The notes: generated by a model from the letters alone, not told the origin. A stretch of 64,000 nt of DNA from Carnobacterium gallinarum DSM 4847 (GCF_000744375.1 NZ_JQLU01000005.1:2589496-2653495); one strand, 5' to 3'. Positions 26,951 to 35,572 are shown, counted from the first letter of the stretch. Numbers and translations: made by a program.

Positions 26951-28385
26951 AATCAATTACCTGAAAAGTAGCACGGTATCCTTTTGTTTCATAGTCACTA
27001 GGATTAATATAAAATTTTTCTCCCCACGATGAAACAATCAACTTTCCATCTTTCGTTTTCCCTGTCACCGTCATAGCATGACCGCCATTCGAGGTGTAAT
27101 CGTTTCCTTTTGAATCTGTCATTTTAATAGGTGATACAGAAATAATGATAGATCCTTTACTATGGTACTGATCATAGTTTTCTATGTCTGCATTTATTGA
27201 AGATGTTCCTAAAAATCCTTCAGTATTTATAACGTTTACTTTAATTGAATGCTCTTTCATATAATTCTCGAATCTGTACTCTCTCATAGTAGCTGTAGTT
27301 CCAGCCCCTTCTGTGGAACTTGGATCTTCGTTATTATTGATTTTATCTTTTTTCCAGAATAAAATCCCTTCTGAATCGTGATTATCTTGACTTGCATATA
27401 AATCAGCAATTAAATAATTATAATTAATTGATTTTTCCCCATTTACAAGGTTATATAAAGGGAAACCAAATACTTTTTCAAAGTTTTTTTCTGAACCATC
27501 ATAATAAGTTAAAAATGTATTGACTAGTGCTACATATCCACAACCTTCATTTTCTAATTTTTGTAAATAGTGCTTTATTTTCTTATCGGTCATATTCGGA
27601 TAATAGTTCTTAATAATATCTGCAATTCTACTATCACCATCTTTGTAAGCTTCAAGTGGAGAACTCTGATTACCGCCATAAATACCTTTTTCTAAATAAA
27701 CACCTGAAATTTTTTCTGTTTTATTATTTTTATTTCTTTGAAATTCTTTTATAAACATTGCCCAACCTAATTCAGAAGTAGATGGCACTACAAATGTTCC
27801 AGTTGCTGCACTCCATGCGGTTTTCGTTTGAGCTAACCCTTGATTCACAGCTTGTTGTAAAGAACTAATTTCTGAAAAAATACGAGGGGAACTAGCATTA
27901 AATGCCAATAGTTTGTGTAATTTTTCTTCTAATTCTTTTTTTACATTGCTATATAGTCCTATCATCATTGTATTTGTAGTTAACTGAAAAGTCTTGATTA
28001 AAGCAGGTGTGTCTCCTGACATCAATTCCGTTCTAATATTTTCAACTTGACTAAGTAATCGATCTGCTTGTTGAATTTTTTCTTCCAATTCTGCTTGTTT
28101 CAAATCGCCACTGTCTACTTGTGCAGTATAGTCTTCTGGAAATTTTTTTACTGCTTGTTCTACTGCTTCAGACAATAATGTACCGCCTTTTGCTAATGGC
28201 AACAGAACCAAAGAATAATAAGATTTTGCAGAATCATAGGCTTTACCTGTGAGAAACGGTGCATTCAATACAAAATCATTAATGGCTTTTTGTACAGATT
28301 CATATCCTTCAACCTGTTGTTTACACATGGTACTCACGCTTGTTGCTTGACTTTTAGAATTAGATACATACATGTCAATGCTCAT
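26940..28385 (-). CDS. LXG-domain type VII effector with papain-like C-terminal domain
   Basis: A 481-residue protein. Residues 1-205 are a helical LXG domain (starting MSIDMYVSNS, with FLTGKAYDSAKSYY), the export part of type VIIb effectors. Residues about 225-481 form a distinct domain with NEGCGYVALVNTFLTYY (Cys282), GGHAMTVTGKTKDGKL (His436) and VSSWGEKFYI (452-455). This Cys, His, xSWG order is that of papain/C39-type cysteine proteases; the usual Asn of the NSWG motif is Ser here. It is preceded by two small adaptor genes (4-base overlap) and followed by a candidate immunity gene. Secretion would use a type VIIb system not in this window. Protease activity and target are inferred. Confidence 0.82.
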   Translation of the reverse strand: MSIDMYVSNSKSQATSVSTMCKQQVEGYESVQKAINDFVLNAPFLTGKAYDSAKSYYSLVLLPLAKGGTLLSEAVEQAVKKFPEDYTAQVDSGDLKQAELEEKIQQADRLLSQVENIRTELMSGDTPALIKTFQLTTNTMMIGLYSNVKKELEEKLHKLLAFNASSPRIFSEISSLQQAVNQGLAQTKTAWSAATGTFVVPSTSELGWAMFIKEFQRNKNNKTEKISGVYLEKGIYGGNQSSPLEAYKDGDSRIADIIKNYYPNMTDKKIKHYLQKLENEGCGYVALVNTFLTYYDGSEKNFEKVFGFPLYNLVNGEKSINYNYLIADLYASQDNHDSEGILFWKKDKINNNEDPSSTEGAGTTATMREYRFENYMKEHSIKVNVINTEGFLGTSSINADIENYDQYHSKGSIIISVSPIKMTDSKGNDYTSNGGHAMTVTGKTKDGKLIVSSWGEKFYINPSDYETKGYRATFQVIDYEK

Positions 28386-28735
28386 TTTCTTTCCTCCTGT
28401 TCTTCCAATATAACTCTTCGCTTTTCATAAGTAATATCTTCTAAATCTTGTTGAATTTTCTTCTTTTGTCTATGTATAACCTCTTCCGAATTTTCCAACT
28501 GAACCAACACTTTTCTTGATTCATGAGAGAATTCATCCATAGTAGATTCAAAAAAATAGGATTGATCATTTTTATGAAACATGTAACAACACTCCTCCAA
28601 AAATCGTTGCGCTTCATGGAAATGTTCTTGGTACTGCTCTTTAATTTGAGTAGTTTTTCTTGCTTCTTTACTGGTTATTTCCTCTGTTTCTAACAGATCA
28701 TGTTCTTTGGCTCGTAACATTTTCCATTTGTCCAT
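28382..28735 (-). CDS. LXG-associated adaptor (DUF3958, Lap2-like)
   Basis: A 117-residue, wholly helical, highly charged protein matching the DUF3958 family by length, composition and position. In streptococcal type VIIb systems, DUF3958 proteins (Lap2) bind the LXG domain as targeting factors. Its start shares one base with the stop of the upstream adaptor (TAATG) and its stop overlaps the LXG start (ATGA), so the three are translationally coupled. Family assignment is from pattern recognition rather than a search. Confidence 0.72.
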   Translation of the reverse strand: MDKWKMLRAKEHDLLETEEITSKEARKTTQIKEQYQEHFHEAQRFLEECCYMFHKNDQSYFFESTMDEFSHESRKVLVQLENSEEVIHRQKKKIQQDLEDITYEKRRVILEEQEERK

Positions 28736-29025
28736 TAATGTAATCCTCCAAGAGATTGCAAGAAACGCTGTCCAACTTGTTGGTCTAATTCTTGGAAGCC
28801 TTCCGCAACACTTTGTAGGTTAGAAGAAGCAGATATTATCGCTTCTGCAACTTGTCTCGCCGTTTCTTGTGCTTGTTGGATAACTTCTTGCGCATTTGCA
28901 TTTCCTAAAACAGTTGTTTGAGTATCATTTGTTACCGAAGTGGATTGAACTAGCTTGTCTGTTGCGCTTTTTAATGCGGTTGCTTTTTGATTTGCGCCGC
29001 CAAAATCGCTCTTTATACCTACCAT
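28735..29025 (-). CDS. LXG-associated WXG100-like adaptor (DUF3130, Lap1-like)
   Basis: A 96-residue helical hairpin protein without Trp-X-Gly. It starts VGIKSDFGGANQKATALKSA and near its end has the FQELD segment, an FxxxD motif of the kind needed for export of Lap1 (DUF3130/TIGR04197) with its LXG partner. It is the first gene of the module. ATG 29025 is used because it is 7 bases from AGAGG; the ATGs at 29031 and 29043 are too near or upstream of that site. An extended -10 (TGTTATACT) lies at 29067-29059 on the minus strand. Confidence 0.75.
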   Translation of the reverse strand: MVGIKSDFGGANQKATALKSATDKLVQSTSVTNDTQTTVLGNANAQEVIQQAQETARQVAEAIISASSNLQSVAEGFQELDQQVGQRFLQSLGGLH

Positions 29026-29058
29026 AGTCATACCTCTTTTCATTTTTTCTTGTTTTTA

Positions 29059-29067
29059 GTATAACAA
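29059..29067 (-). promoter_or_regulatory. Extended -10 promoter of the effector module
   Basis: TGTTATACT on the minus strand, about 35 bases upstream of the first adaptor start. No good -35 is seen, as is common for extended -10 promoters. Confidence 0.5.
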
Positions 29068-29100
29068 ACTTTATTTAAAATATCATTAATTAGTTAAAAA

Positions 29101-29128
29101 TAAAAAAACGTATAACATGAATTATACG
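29101..29128 (-). terminator. Hairpin upstream of the effector module
   Basis: CGTATAA and TTATACG flank a 6-base loop (29109-29128), followed on the minus strand by seven T. It looks like a terminator for leftward transcription arriving from the IS remnant, insulating the module promoter; an operator is an alternative. Confidence 0.45.
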
Positions 29129-29200
29129 AAAAGGGTTCTAACAATTTAGAATACAGTATTTAATTTTTTTTAGTAGACCTAGAAGATTTTGATTCAATTC

Positions 29201-29530
29201 GGCTCTACGTCAAATGATGTTGATGGTTTTTTTCAAGAGAATAAAACTGATTTGGTTTAGGCAGTTTGAGAGGGAACTCCCAAACTGCTTTTTGCGTGGT
29301 GCGACAAATAAGTAAAATTATTCGTCTTAGACTGGAAAAACTACTGTAACCAAAAGCAATGCGTTTTAAGGTTTTGATTTTGTTGATGGTTCCTTCCAGC
29401 GGGCCGTTGGAGTAAGGCAATTGGAACGTATTGGCAATCCGATGTTTGTGCTTTTCAAGGCACGGACGCTGTTTTTAGCTCTTCTGATACTTGTTTTAGC
29501 GTATATAACAACGCTTCAAAGGAGGCATAT
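29201..29530 (-). pseudogene. ISL3-family transposase C-terminal remnant
   Basis: The minus strand from about 29487 to 29205 encodes KHKHRIANTFQLPYSNGPLEG and TINKIKTLKRIAFGYSSFSS, the conserved end of ISL3-family transposases. Further upstream (to about 29530) related sequence (FEALLYTLKQVSEELKTAS) is in another frame, so the gene is frameshifted as well as truncated. The GGCTCTACGTCAAATGATG sequence at 29201 looks like the terminal inverted repeat. No partner repeat was seen. It marks past insertion next to the type VII module. Confidence 0.75.
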
Positions 29531-29596
29531 GGGTTTCTATTTTTTTTATACAAAATAGGTGTTGATGAGATTTACTCATCAATACTATAAATTATA

Positions 29597-29657
29597 CAGT
29601 CTAACTAAAAAAGTAGAAAGTTCAAAAAACTGAACTTTCTACTTTTTAGTTAGACTG
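29597..29657 (-). terminator. Long hairpin terminator after glnK
   Basis: A 26-bp inverted repeat with a single bulged A (29597-29623 with 29632-29657) overlapping the glnK stop codon. A/T-rich stretches lie inside the stem rather than as a simple tail. Confidence 0.75.
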
Positions 29658-29991
29658 CATCAATCCCGCGTTCACCTGTCCGAATCCGGATGCATTCATC
29701 TAAAGTTGTCACGAATATTTTGCCATCGCCAACTTCACCTGTTCGACAGGTTTCAATAATAATATCAATCACTTGATCAACTGTTTCAGAAGTGACAACT
29801 AATTTAATCTCAACTTTAGGAACGAGATTAATAATGACTTCATTGCCACGATAGTATTCTTTCCAACCTAATTGTTTCCCAAATCCCAAAACTTGCTGAA
29901 CCGTCATTCCGGTAATATTTGCCTCTGAATGTAAGGCTTGTTTTAAAGCTTCTAATTTTTCTTCTCGAATAATCGCTTCAATTTTTTTCAT
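29650..29991 (-). CDS. glnK: P-II nitrogen regulatory protein GlnK
   Basis: A 113-residue P-II protein (MKKIEAIIREEKLEALKQAL, VGDGKIFV, IRTGERG). P-II trimers bind ATP/ADP and 2-oxoglutarate and plug the ammonium channel encoded just upstream. In the T-loop the sequence is YYRGNEVIIN: the place of the uridylylated Tyr51 of E. coli GlnB is Val, so regulation by uridylylation is not expected. It is co-transcribed with amtB (26-base gap, AAAGGAG site). Confidence 0.92.
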   Translation of the reverse strand: MKKIEAIIREEKLEALKQALHSEANITGMTVQQVLGFGKQLGWKEYYRGNEVIINLVPKVEIKLVVTSETVDQVIDIIIETCRTGEVGDGKIFVTTLDECIRIRTGERGIDAV

Positions 29992-30017
29992 TTTAATTAA
30001 ACTCCTTTCTATGAATT

Positions 30018-31265
30018 TTAAGAATCCATTCCCATAAAGGTTGGATAAGCACTTTCATCATGTTCAACAAGATCAAGTCCTAAAACTTCTTCATTGTCTG
30101 TCACACGCAATGGCATAAATTGTTTTAGAATGAAAATAATAATCAATGATGCAATGGCAGCGAAAGCAATTGTTATGACAATACTAATCACTTGAGCAAC
30201 AAACAAGCGTGTTTCGCCATAAATTAAGCCATCCCATTTAGCAACATCATTAATCGAACTTTTTGCAAAGATGCCAGTTGCAATTCCACCCCAGATTCCA
30301 CCTAATCCATGACAACCAAAAGCATCTAAAGAATCATCTAAGCCCCATTTATGCTTTAATTTTGAAATAAAGAAGAAGCATAAAGGACTGACAACTGCAC
30401 CAATAATGAATGAACTCCAAATAGGGACGAATCCAGCTCCAGGAGTAATTGCAACTAGACCGACAACAGCTCCAGTGATAGCTCCCATTATAGTTGGTTT
30501 TCCTTGAGTAATTTTTTCAATGAACATCCAAGAAAGCATCGCTGTTGCAGCAGCAGTATTTGTTGTTAACAAGGCATGAACGGCTAATCCGTTAGCTCCT
30601 AGACTACTTCCAGCATTAAAACCAAACCAGCCAAACCAAAGTAAGAAAGCTCCTAAAATGACAAAAGGAATATTGTGAGGACGGTAGTTTAAGCGACCAA
30701 AATCACGTCGTTTTCCTACTACAATCGCCAAGACTAATCCTGTAACTCCTGAACTAATATGAACCACATTTCCACCAGCAAAATCAACTGAGCCGATTTC
30801 AGCTAAGAAACCACCTTCGCCCCAAACCATATGTGCCATTGGATAATAAACGACTACTAGCCAAATTGCAATAAATACAAAAAATGTAGAAAATTTCATT
30901 CGCTCAGCAACTGCACCATAAATCAATGCTGGTGTTATAATTGAAAACATCATTTGAAATGCTGCAAAAAGTGTTTCTGGTATAGTAGCTGAATAAGTTG
31001 GATTTGGACTACTAGACACTCCATTAAAAAATAGATTATTAAAATTTCCAATAAAGCCACCAATATTTCCCCCAAAAGATAGGCTATAACCAACTGCAAT
31101 CCATAAAACTGAAGCTAAACCACATGTAAATAAAACGGACATCATCGTATTTAATGTATTTTTCCGCCTTACCATTCCGCCATAAAAAAAGGCTAGACCA
31201 AGAGTCATTAGGAAAACTAATGCTCCACATAATAGAATAAATGCTGTATCCCCTGTATCAATCAT
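30018..31265 (-). CDS. amtB: Ammonium transporter AmtB
   Basis: A 415-residue ammonium channel with 11 membrane helices. It has the Amt signatures FYGGMVRRKN, the pore His in GGNVVHISSGVTGL, and FGCHGLGGIWGG with the second His. It takes up ammonium under nitrogen limitation; GlnK gates it. It is the first gene of amtB-glnK. A possible GlnR/TnrA-type box lies about 130 bases upstream. AAGGGAG precedes the ATG. Confidence 0.95.
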   Translation of the reverse strand: MIDTGDTAFILLCGALVFLMTLGLAFFYGGMVRRKNTLNTMMSVLFTCGLASVLWIAVGYSLSFGGNIGGFIGNFNNLFFNGVSSSPNPTYSATIPETLFAAFQMMFSIITPALIYGAVAERMKFSTFFVFIAIWLVVVYYPMAHMVWGEGGFLAEIGSVDFAGGNVVHISSGVTGLVLAIVVGKRRDFGRLNYRPHNIPFVILGAFLLWFGWFGFNAGSSLGANGLAVHALLTTNTAAATAMLSWMFIEKITQGKPTIMGAITGAVVGLVAITPGAGFVPIWSSFIIGAVVSPLCFFFISKLKHKWGLDDSLDAFGCHGLGGIWGGIATGIFAKSSINDVAKWDGLIYGETRLFVAQVISIVITIAFAAIASLIIIFILKQFMPLRVTDNEEVLGLDLVEHDESAYPTFMGMDS

Positions 31266-31391
31266 CCAAACACTCCCTTGTTATTTTTTAGAAGGTTTTA
31301 CTTCTATTTTTAGAATTCTAGCATCTTGAATTGGTATAGTCTATCGATAAGTTAGGATTTGATGAGAAAAAATAAAATTTGTAACAATATA

Positions 31392-31408
31392 AGTGATGTT
31401 TTATAACA
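31392..31408. promoter_or_regulatory. Candidate GlnR/TnrA box upstream of amtB
   Basis: On the minus strand TGTTATAAAACATCACT fits TGTNA-N7-TNACA with one mismatch (last base). GlnR-type regulators control amtB-glnK in many Firmicutes. The rest of 31266-31760 shows no gene or other clear feature. Confidence 0.4.
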
Positions 31409-31760
31409 TGGATAGGTTGTGTTTTTTTGTATGAACTAATTTATACAAGAAATAAAGCAATGAAGAAGCGTAGGCTATCTAATTTTTAAATAAGTTTGTG
31501 AAAAAATAAAGTTATTTAATAAGGAGCAAAGGAAAAACTGAACTTAAATTCTCATTCTATAACTTGTTTGTTGATTTTAAGTAAAGAAAAGTAATAGAGA
31601 AAATAGTGAGATTTAAAATAACATTAAAATTTAAGTTGTATAGTAAAGGGTTTTACCTATGATGTCGGCACTTTGATTTTATTGGCGAATAATTAGAGTT
31701 ATTTTTAAAAAGATTGTTCGTTATTAGAATGTGAAATTCTTGTAAAAACCCTATCATTGA

Positions 31761-31789
31761 TTGATAATTTCACGAACTTAATTTATAAT
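31761..31789 (+). promoter_or_regulatory. Strong sigma-A promoter of phnD
   Basis: -35 TTGATA (31761-31766), 17-base spacer, consensus -10 TATAAT (31784-31789), about 60 bases before the phnD start. Confidence 0.8.
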
Positions 31790-31848
31790 AACTTTGGGCC
31801 TAAAATTTTAGGTTACAATATAAGTGTCTTTAGGAGGATATATAGTCA

Positions 31849-32778
31849 ATGAAAAACTTTAAAAAGTTATTTCTAGTAGGTTTAGGTTTAACATTAGCTG
31901 TAACATTAGCAGCTTGTGGTGGAGGAAGCAATGATAGTAAAAAGGAAGAAGCATATGTTCCAAAAGAATTAAAGGTACAGTTTGTTCCTTCTCAAGCAGC
32001 TGAAACATTAGAAGCAAAAGCAAAACCATTAGAAAAATTACTTTCAGCAGAATTAGGAATTCCTGTTAAAGTAAGCGTTTCGACTGACTATAATACAATT
32101 ATTGAAGCAATGGCATCAAAACAAGTGGATATCGGTTTCTTACCACCTAATGCATATGTAATTGCACATGAACAAAATAATGCAAAAGTGTTATTGCAAG
32201 CACAACGTTACGGTATTTCACAACCAGGCGGTAAAAAGACAGATAGTTTAGTAGATTCTTATAAAGCAATGATTGTTGTTAAAAAAGGTAGCAATATTAA
32301 AGACCTTAAAGATTTAAAAGGCAAAAAAATTGCAACACAAGATGTAACATCTTCAGCAGGATACGTTTGGCCAGCAGCTGAAATGAAAAAAGCCGGTGTT
32401 GATATTGAGAAAAATAATATTACGACCGTTCAAGTAAAAGGACATGATCAAGCGATTCTTTCAGTTTTAAATGGTGATGTTGATGCAGCCTTTATTTTTG
32501 AAGATGCACGTAATAACGTTGTAAAAGATGTTCCTACTATTTTTGATCAAGTTGAACCAATGTACTTTACAGAACCAATTCCAAATGACACAATTACTGC
32601 TCGTGGCGATATGAGTGAAGAATGGAATAAAAAGATTCAAGATGCTTTCATTAAAATCGGTGAATCAAAAGAAGGTAAAGCAATTGTGTCAGCAATTTAT
32701 ACACATGAAGGTTATGTAAAATCTAAAGATAGTAATTTTGATATCGTTCGTGAGTATGCAAAAGAAGTTGGTCAATAA
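31849..32778 (+). CDS. phnD: PhnD-type substrate-binding lipoprotein
   Basis: A 309-residue lipoprotein. The lipobox LAACGGG gives the lipidated Cys near residue 23; the mature domain is the phosphate/phosphite/phosphonate-binding fold (VQFVPSQAAETLEAKAKPLEKLL, ASKQVDIGFLPPNAYV, DVTSSAGYVWPAAEMK). It captures a phosphorus-containing ligand for the PhnCEE transporter encoded downstream. No C-P lyase or phosphonatase gene is near, and a nucleotidase follows the permeases, so the natural ligand may not be a phosphonate. A strong promoter precedes it and a terminator separates it from phnC. Confidence 0.9.
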   Translation: MKNFKKLFLVGLGLTLAVTLAACGGGSNDSKKEEAYVPKELKVQFVPSQAAETLEAKAKPLEKLLSAELGIPVKVSVSTDYNTIIEAMASKQVDIGFLPPNAYVIAHEQNNAKVLLQAQRYGISQPGGKKTDSLVDSYKAMIVVKKGSNIKDLKDLKGKKIATQDVTSSAGYVWPAAEMKKAGVDIEKNNITTVQVKGHDQAILSVLNGDVDAAFIFEDARNNVVKDVPTIFDQVEPMYFTEPIPNDTITARGDMSEEWNKKIQDAFIKIGESKEGKAIVSAIYTHEGYVKSKDSNFDIVREYAKEVGQ

Positions 32779-32821
32779 AAATAAAATAAAATTGTTCGAT
32801 TTAGTTAATTAATAAAGTAAA

Positions 32822-32884
32822 ATAGGTCCCTTTTATAAAGCCTCTGACGCTAGTTTTATGAAAACAAGTTAGAGAGATACCTAT
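32822..32884 (+). ncRNA. Unidentified structured RNA element between phnD and phnC
   Basis: Hand folding gives a three-way junction: P1 ATAGGT/ACCTAT (32822-32827, 32879-32884), P2 CTTT/AAAG (32830-32833, 32837-32840), and P3 CTCTGAC/GTTAGAG (32842-32848, 32868-32874) capped by GTTTT/AAAAC (32853-32857, 32861-32865). A strong terminator starts 15 bases later. It matches no riboswitch family that I recognise. It may be a regulatory RNA controlling read-through into phnC, or only a folded 3' UTR. No mutually exclusive antiterminator was found by eye. Confidence 0.35.
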
Positions 32885-32896
32885 GATAGTTTGCTA

Positions 32897-32937
32897 AAAG
32901 GATTATCCTAGTCTGTGACTAGTGATAATCTTTTTTT
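32897..32937 (+). terminator. Terminator between phnD and phnC
   Basis: Stem GATTATC/GATAATC plus TAGTC/GACTA with a small asymmetric bulge, then seven T. It ends or attenuates the phnD transcript. Confidence 0.85.
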
Positions 32938-33015
32938 ATGCAAGATAGTCTGAAATAAATTGTATGAGTAAGTTTAAGGAATTAGTAGAAATCTACTGAT
33001 TGATAGCAGAGAATT

Positions 33016-33024
33016 TGTTATAAT
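33016..33024 (+). promoter_or_regulatory. Extended -10 promoter upstream of phnC
   Basis: TGTTATAAT gives an extended, consensus -10 about 105 bases before phnC. It would give the transporter genes their own transcription after the phnD terminator. Confidence 0.55.
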
Positions 33025-33129
33025 AGTTTTGGCTGTTCGCTTAAGTTGTTCATTTAATAAGACGAGTTGATAGTAGCGGCAGAATTCTAGCCGGAAAAAT
33101 AATAGAGAAAAGATGGGGGATTACGTAGA

Positions 33130-33915
33130 ATGGCATCCAATGCATCAATTATTTCATTTAAGAATGTAAGCAAGGTTTATCCTAATGGTGTACAAGGATT
33201 GAAAAATCTAAATATTGAGATTAAGAAAGGTGAATTTGTCATTGTAGTTGGTCTTTCAGGAGCTGGAAAAAGTACCATGCTTCGTTCAATCAATCGCCTT
33301 CATGAAATTTCTCAAGGTGATATTCAAATTGATGGTCAATCAATAACACATGCAAAAGGCAAAAATTTACGTTTAATTCGTCGCGATATTGGCATGATTT
33401 TCCAAAGTTTTAATTTAGTTAAACGTTCTAGTGTTTTACGAAATGTGTTAACAGGACGTGTGGCTTATCATTCAACGTTTAAAACTATGTTTGGACTGTT
33501 CCCTAAAGAAGATAAAGAAATGGCTTATAAAGCTTTAAAACGTGTGAATTTAGCCGAGAAAGTATATACGCGTGCAGATGAACTTTCTGGTGGACAACAA
33601 CAACGGGTATCAATTGCTAGAGCATTAAGTCAAGAGCCAAAAATCATTTTAGCAGATGAACCAGTTGCTTCATTAGACCCTTTGACAACAGCTAAAGTAA
33701 TGGACGATTTAAGAAGAATTAATCAAGACTTAGGAATTACTATCGTTGTCAATCTTCATTCAGTTGAGCTTGCTCGTCAATATGGAACTCGTATTATTGG
33801 TTTGCGTGACGGCGAAGTAGTTTTTGACGGACCTGTGGCTGAAGCGACAGATGAAACATTACGTGGTATTTACGGTGAAAAAATTCTTGAAGCAACTGAG
33901 GGGGCAGCTGTATGA
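33130..33915 (+). CDS. phnC: Phosphonate-type ABC transporter ATPase PhnC
   Basis: A 261-residue ABC ATPase with Walker A (GLSGAGKST), Q-loop (MIFQSFNLV), signature ([10 protein letters not shown]), Walker B (IILADEP) and switch His (NLHSVELA). The SVELAR and [15 protein letters not shown] segments are PhnC-typical. It energises the PhnE permeases; its stop overlaps the first phnE start by 4 bases. A GGGGGA ribosome site lies before the ATG. Confidence 0.92.
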   Translation: MASNASIISFKNVSKVYPNGVQGLKNLNIEIKKGEFVIVVGLSGAGKSTMLRSINRLHEISQGDIQIDGQSITHAKGKNLRLIRRDIGMIFQSFNLVKRSSVLRNVLTGRVAYHSTFKTMFGLFPKEDKEMAYKALKRVNLAEKVYTRADELSGGQQQRVSIARALSQEPKIILADEPVASLDPLTTAKVMDDLRRINQDLGITIVVNLHSVELARQYGTRIIGLRDGEVVFDGPVAEATDETLRGIYGEKILEATEGAAV

Positions 33916-34700
33916 ACACAAAGCCCGACTTATTGCCAAAAGGAAAAAGTAAATTAAAAAATGTCATTTGGTTGGTGCTTTTTATTATTGCTTTTACTTA
34001 TAGTGCCAATTTATCTGGTGTGAATCTATCACAACTTTTTTCAAATGGTAGTCAAATGACTGTTATTTTAAAGAAGATGGCTCAACCAGATTGGAGTTAC
34101 ACAGAAGTTGTCATTGAACCGTTACTAGAAACAATTCGGATGGCTATTTTAGGCACAACTTTTGGGGCGCTGGTGGCCTTACCCTTCTCATTATTAGCTG
34201 CTCGTAATATCATTAAGAATAAAGTAGTTAATGGAATTTTACGTTTTATTTTAAATATTATTCGGACGATTCCTGATTTAATGTTAGCTGCTGTTTTTGT
34301 TGCAATTGTTGGGATTGGACCAGTTGCTGGGATTATTACCTTATCTATTTTCTCTTTTGGGATGATTTCAAAGTTATTTTATGAAGCGATTGAAACGATT
34401 GATGACGGACCTGTTGAGGCCTTAACAGCTTCAGGTGCAAATAAAATGCAAATCATTCGTTATGCAATCTTTCCTCAAGTAAGTAGTCATTTTTTCAGTT
34501 ATTTATTGTATGCTTTTGAAATCAATGTGCGTGCGTCAACCGTTCTTGGTTATATCGGTGCGGGTGGGATTGGGATTTACCTACAGCGTTCATTGAGTCA
34601 ATTTAGATACGATCGAACTGCGATTATTGTATTAGTTATTTTTGCAGTCGTATTAGTCATTGATACGATTAGTAACAAGTTAAGGGAGAGATTACTATAA
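33912..34700 (+). CDS. phnE: Phosphonate-type ABC permease PhnE (first copy)
   Basis: A 262-residue permease with about six membrane helices. The motif [23 protein letters not shown] is the ATPase-docking loop, and [13 protein letters not shown] is a PhnE signature. It forms a channel with the next gene, to which it is joined by a one-base stop/start overlap. The four-gene set phnD, C, E, E with two permeases is typical for Lactobacillales. Confidence 0.9.
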   Translation: MNTKPDLLPKGKSKLKNVIWLVLFIIAFTYSANLSGVNLSQLFSNGSQMTVILKKMAQPDWSYTEVVIEPLLETIRMAILGTTFGALVALPFSLLAARNIIKNKVVNGILRFILNIIRTIPDLMLAAVFVAIVGIGPVAGIITLSIFSFGMISKLFYEAIETIDDGPVEALTASGANKMQIIRYAIFPQVSSHFFSYLLYAFEINVRASTVLGYIGAGGIGIYLQRSLSQFRYDRTAIIVLVIFAVVLVIDTISNKLRERLL

Positions 34701-35488
34701 TGTTACCGACTCAACCAAAGAAAAATAGATACAAAACAATCGCCCTTGTTGTTATTTTAGCCCTTGTTTATATTTGGGCATTTGCAGGAACCCCTTTTGA
34801 AGGAATAAAAGACACGGCATGGACAGTAACAAAATCAATTTTGAATGGATTATTTCATCCAGATTGGTCTTATGTTTATACAGGTGATGGTGAAGATTTA
34901 ATTAGTATGTTAATTCAAACAATTGCAATTGCATTCTTAGGAACCTTTATTTCTGCAATTTTAAGTTTGCCATTTGCTTTCTGGGCAGCTCGTAATAAAA
35001 AAAGCAATCGTGCTATTTCAACAAGTGGAAAATTTGTTTTAACAGCGATTCGGACATTTCCAGAAATTGTATTAGCCATTATGTTTATTAAAACTGTTGG
35101 GCCTGGTTCTTTTGCTGGGGTGTTAGCTGTCAGTATTCACTCCATTGGAATGTTAGCAAAACTTTACAGTGAAGCGATTGAAAATATGGATCAGGGTCCA
35201 GGGGAATCAGTGACTAGTGCTGGTGGGAATAAAGTGAATGTTTTATTCTTTGCTACTTTACCTCAATTAGTTCCTGAGTTTATCTCGTATACCTTATATC
35301 GTTTTGAATTAGCTGTTCGTTCGGCTTCAATTCTAGGGATTGTTGGTGCTGGAGGAATTGGGACACCGATGATTTTTGCAATTGATGCGCGTTCATGGGA
35401 TCGTGTAGGAATTATTTTAATTGGTATTATTGTAATGGTTACATGTATTGATTTGATTTCTGGAACCTTACGTAAACGATTAGTGTAA
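34700..35488 (+). CDS. phnE: Phosphonate-type ABC permease PhnE (second copy)
   Basis: A 262-residue paralogue of the preceding permease with the same topology: docking loop (YSEAIENMDQGPGESVTSAGGNK) and GIVGAGGIGTPM. The ATG shares its A with the stop of the first copy. It has a longer predicted external loop after the first helix than the first copy (about residues 32-65). It completes the heterodimeric transporter. A terminator follows before the nucleotidase gene. Confidence 0.9.
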   Translation: MLPTQPKKNRYKTIALVVILALVYIWAFAGTPFEGIKDTAWTVTKSILNGLFHPDWSYVYTGDGEDLISMLIQTIAIAFLGTFISAILSLPFAFWAARNKKSNRAISTSGKFVLTAIRTFPEIVLAIMFIKTVGPGSFAGVLAVSIHSIGMLAKLYSEAIENMDQGPGESVTSAGGNKVNVLFFATLPQLVPEFISYTLYRFELAVRSASILGIVGAGGIGTPMIFAIDARSWDRVGIILIGIIVMVTCIDLISGTLRKRLV

Positions 35489-35503
35489 ATTAAATTATGA
35501 AAG

Positions 35504-35533
35504 AAAGCCAAACATATTTTGTGTTTGGTTTTC
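35504..35533 (+). terminator. Rho-independent terminator
   Basis: Stem AAAGCCAAACA/TGTTTGGTTTT with T-rich tail after the second phnE. Some read-through to the nucleotidase gene is possible. Confidence 0.65.
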
Positions 35534-35572
35534 ATTTATACAAAATCAAAAAAGTGAAATGAGGGAATCAAT

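Noticed and set aside
28735-29025. Classic EsxA/WXG100 secretion substrate
   Set aside because: The length fits, but there is no Trp-X-Gly turn. The FxxxD end and place before a DUF3958-like gene and an LXG toxin fit an LXG-associated adaptor better.
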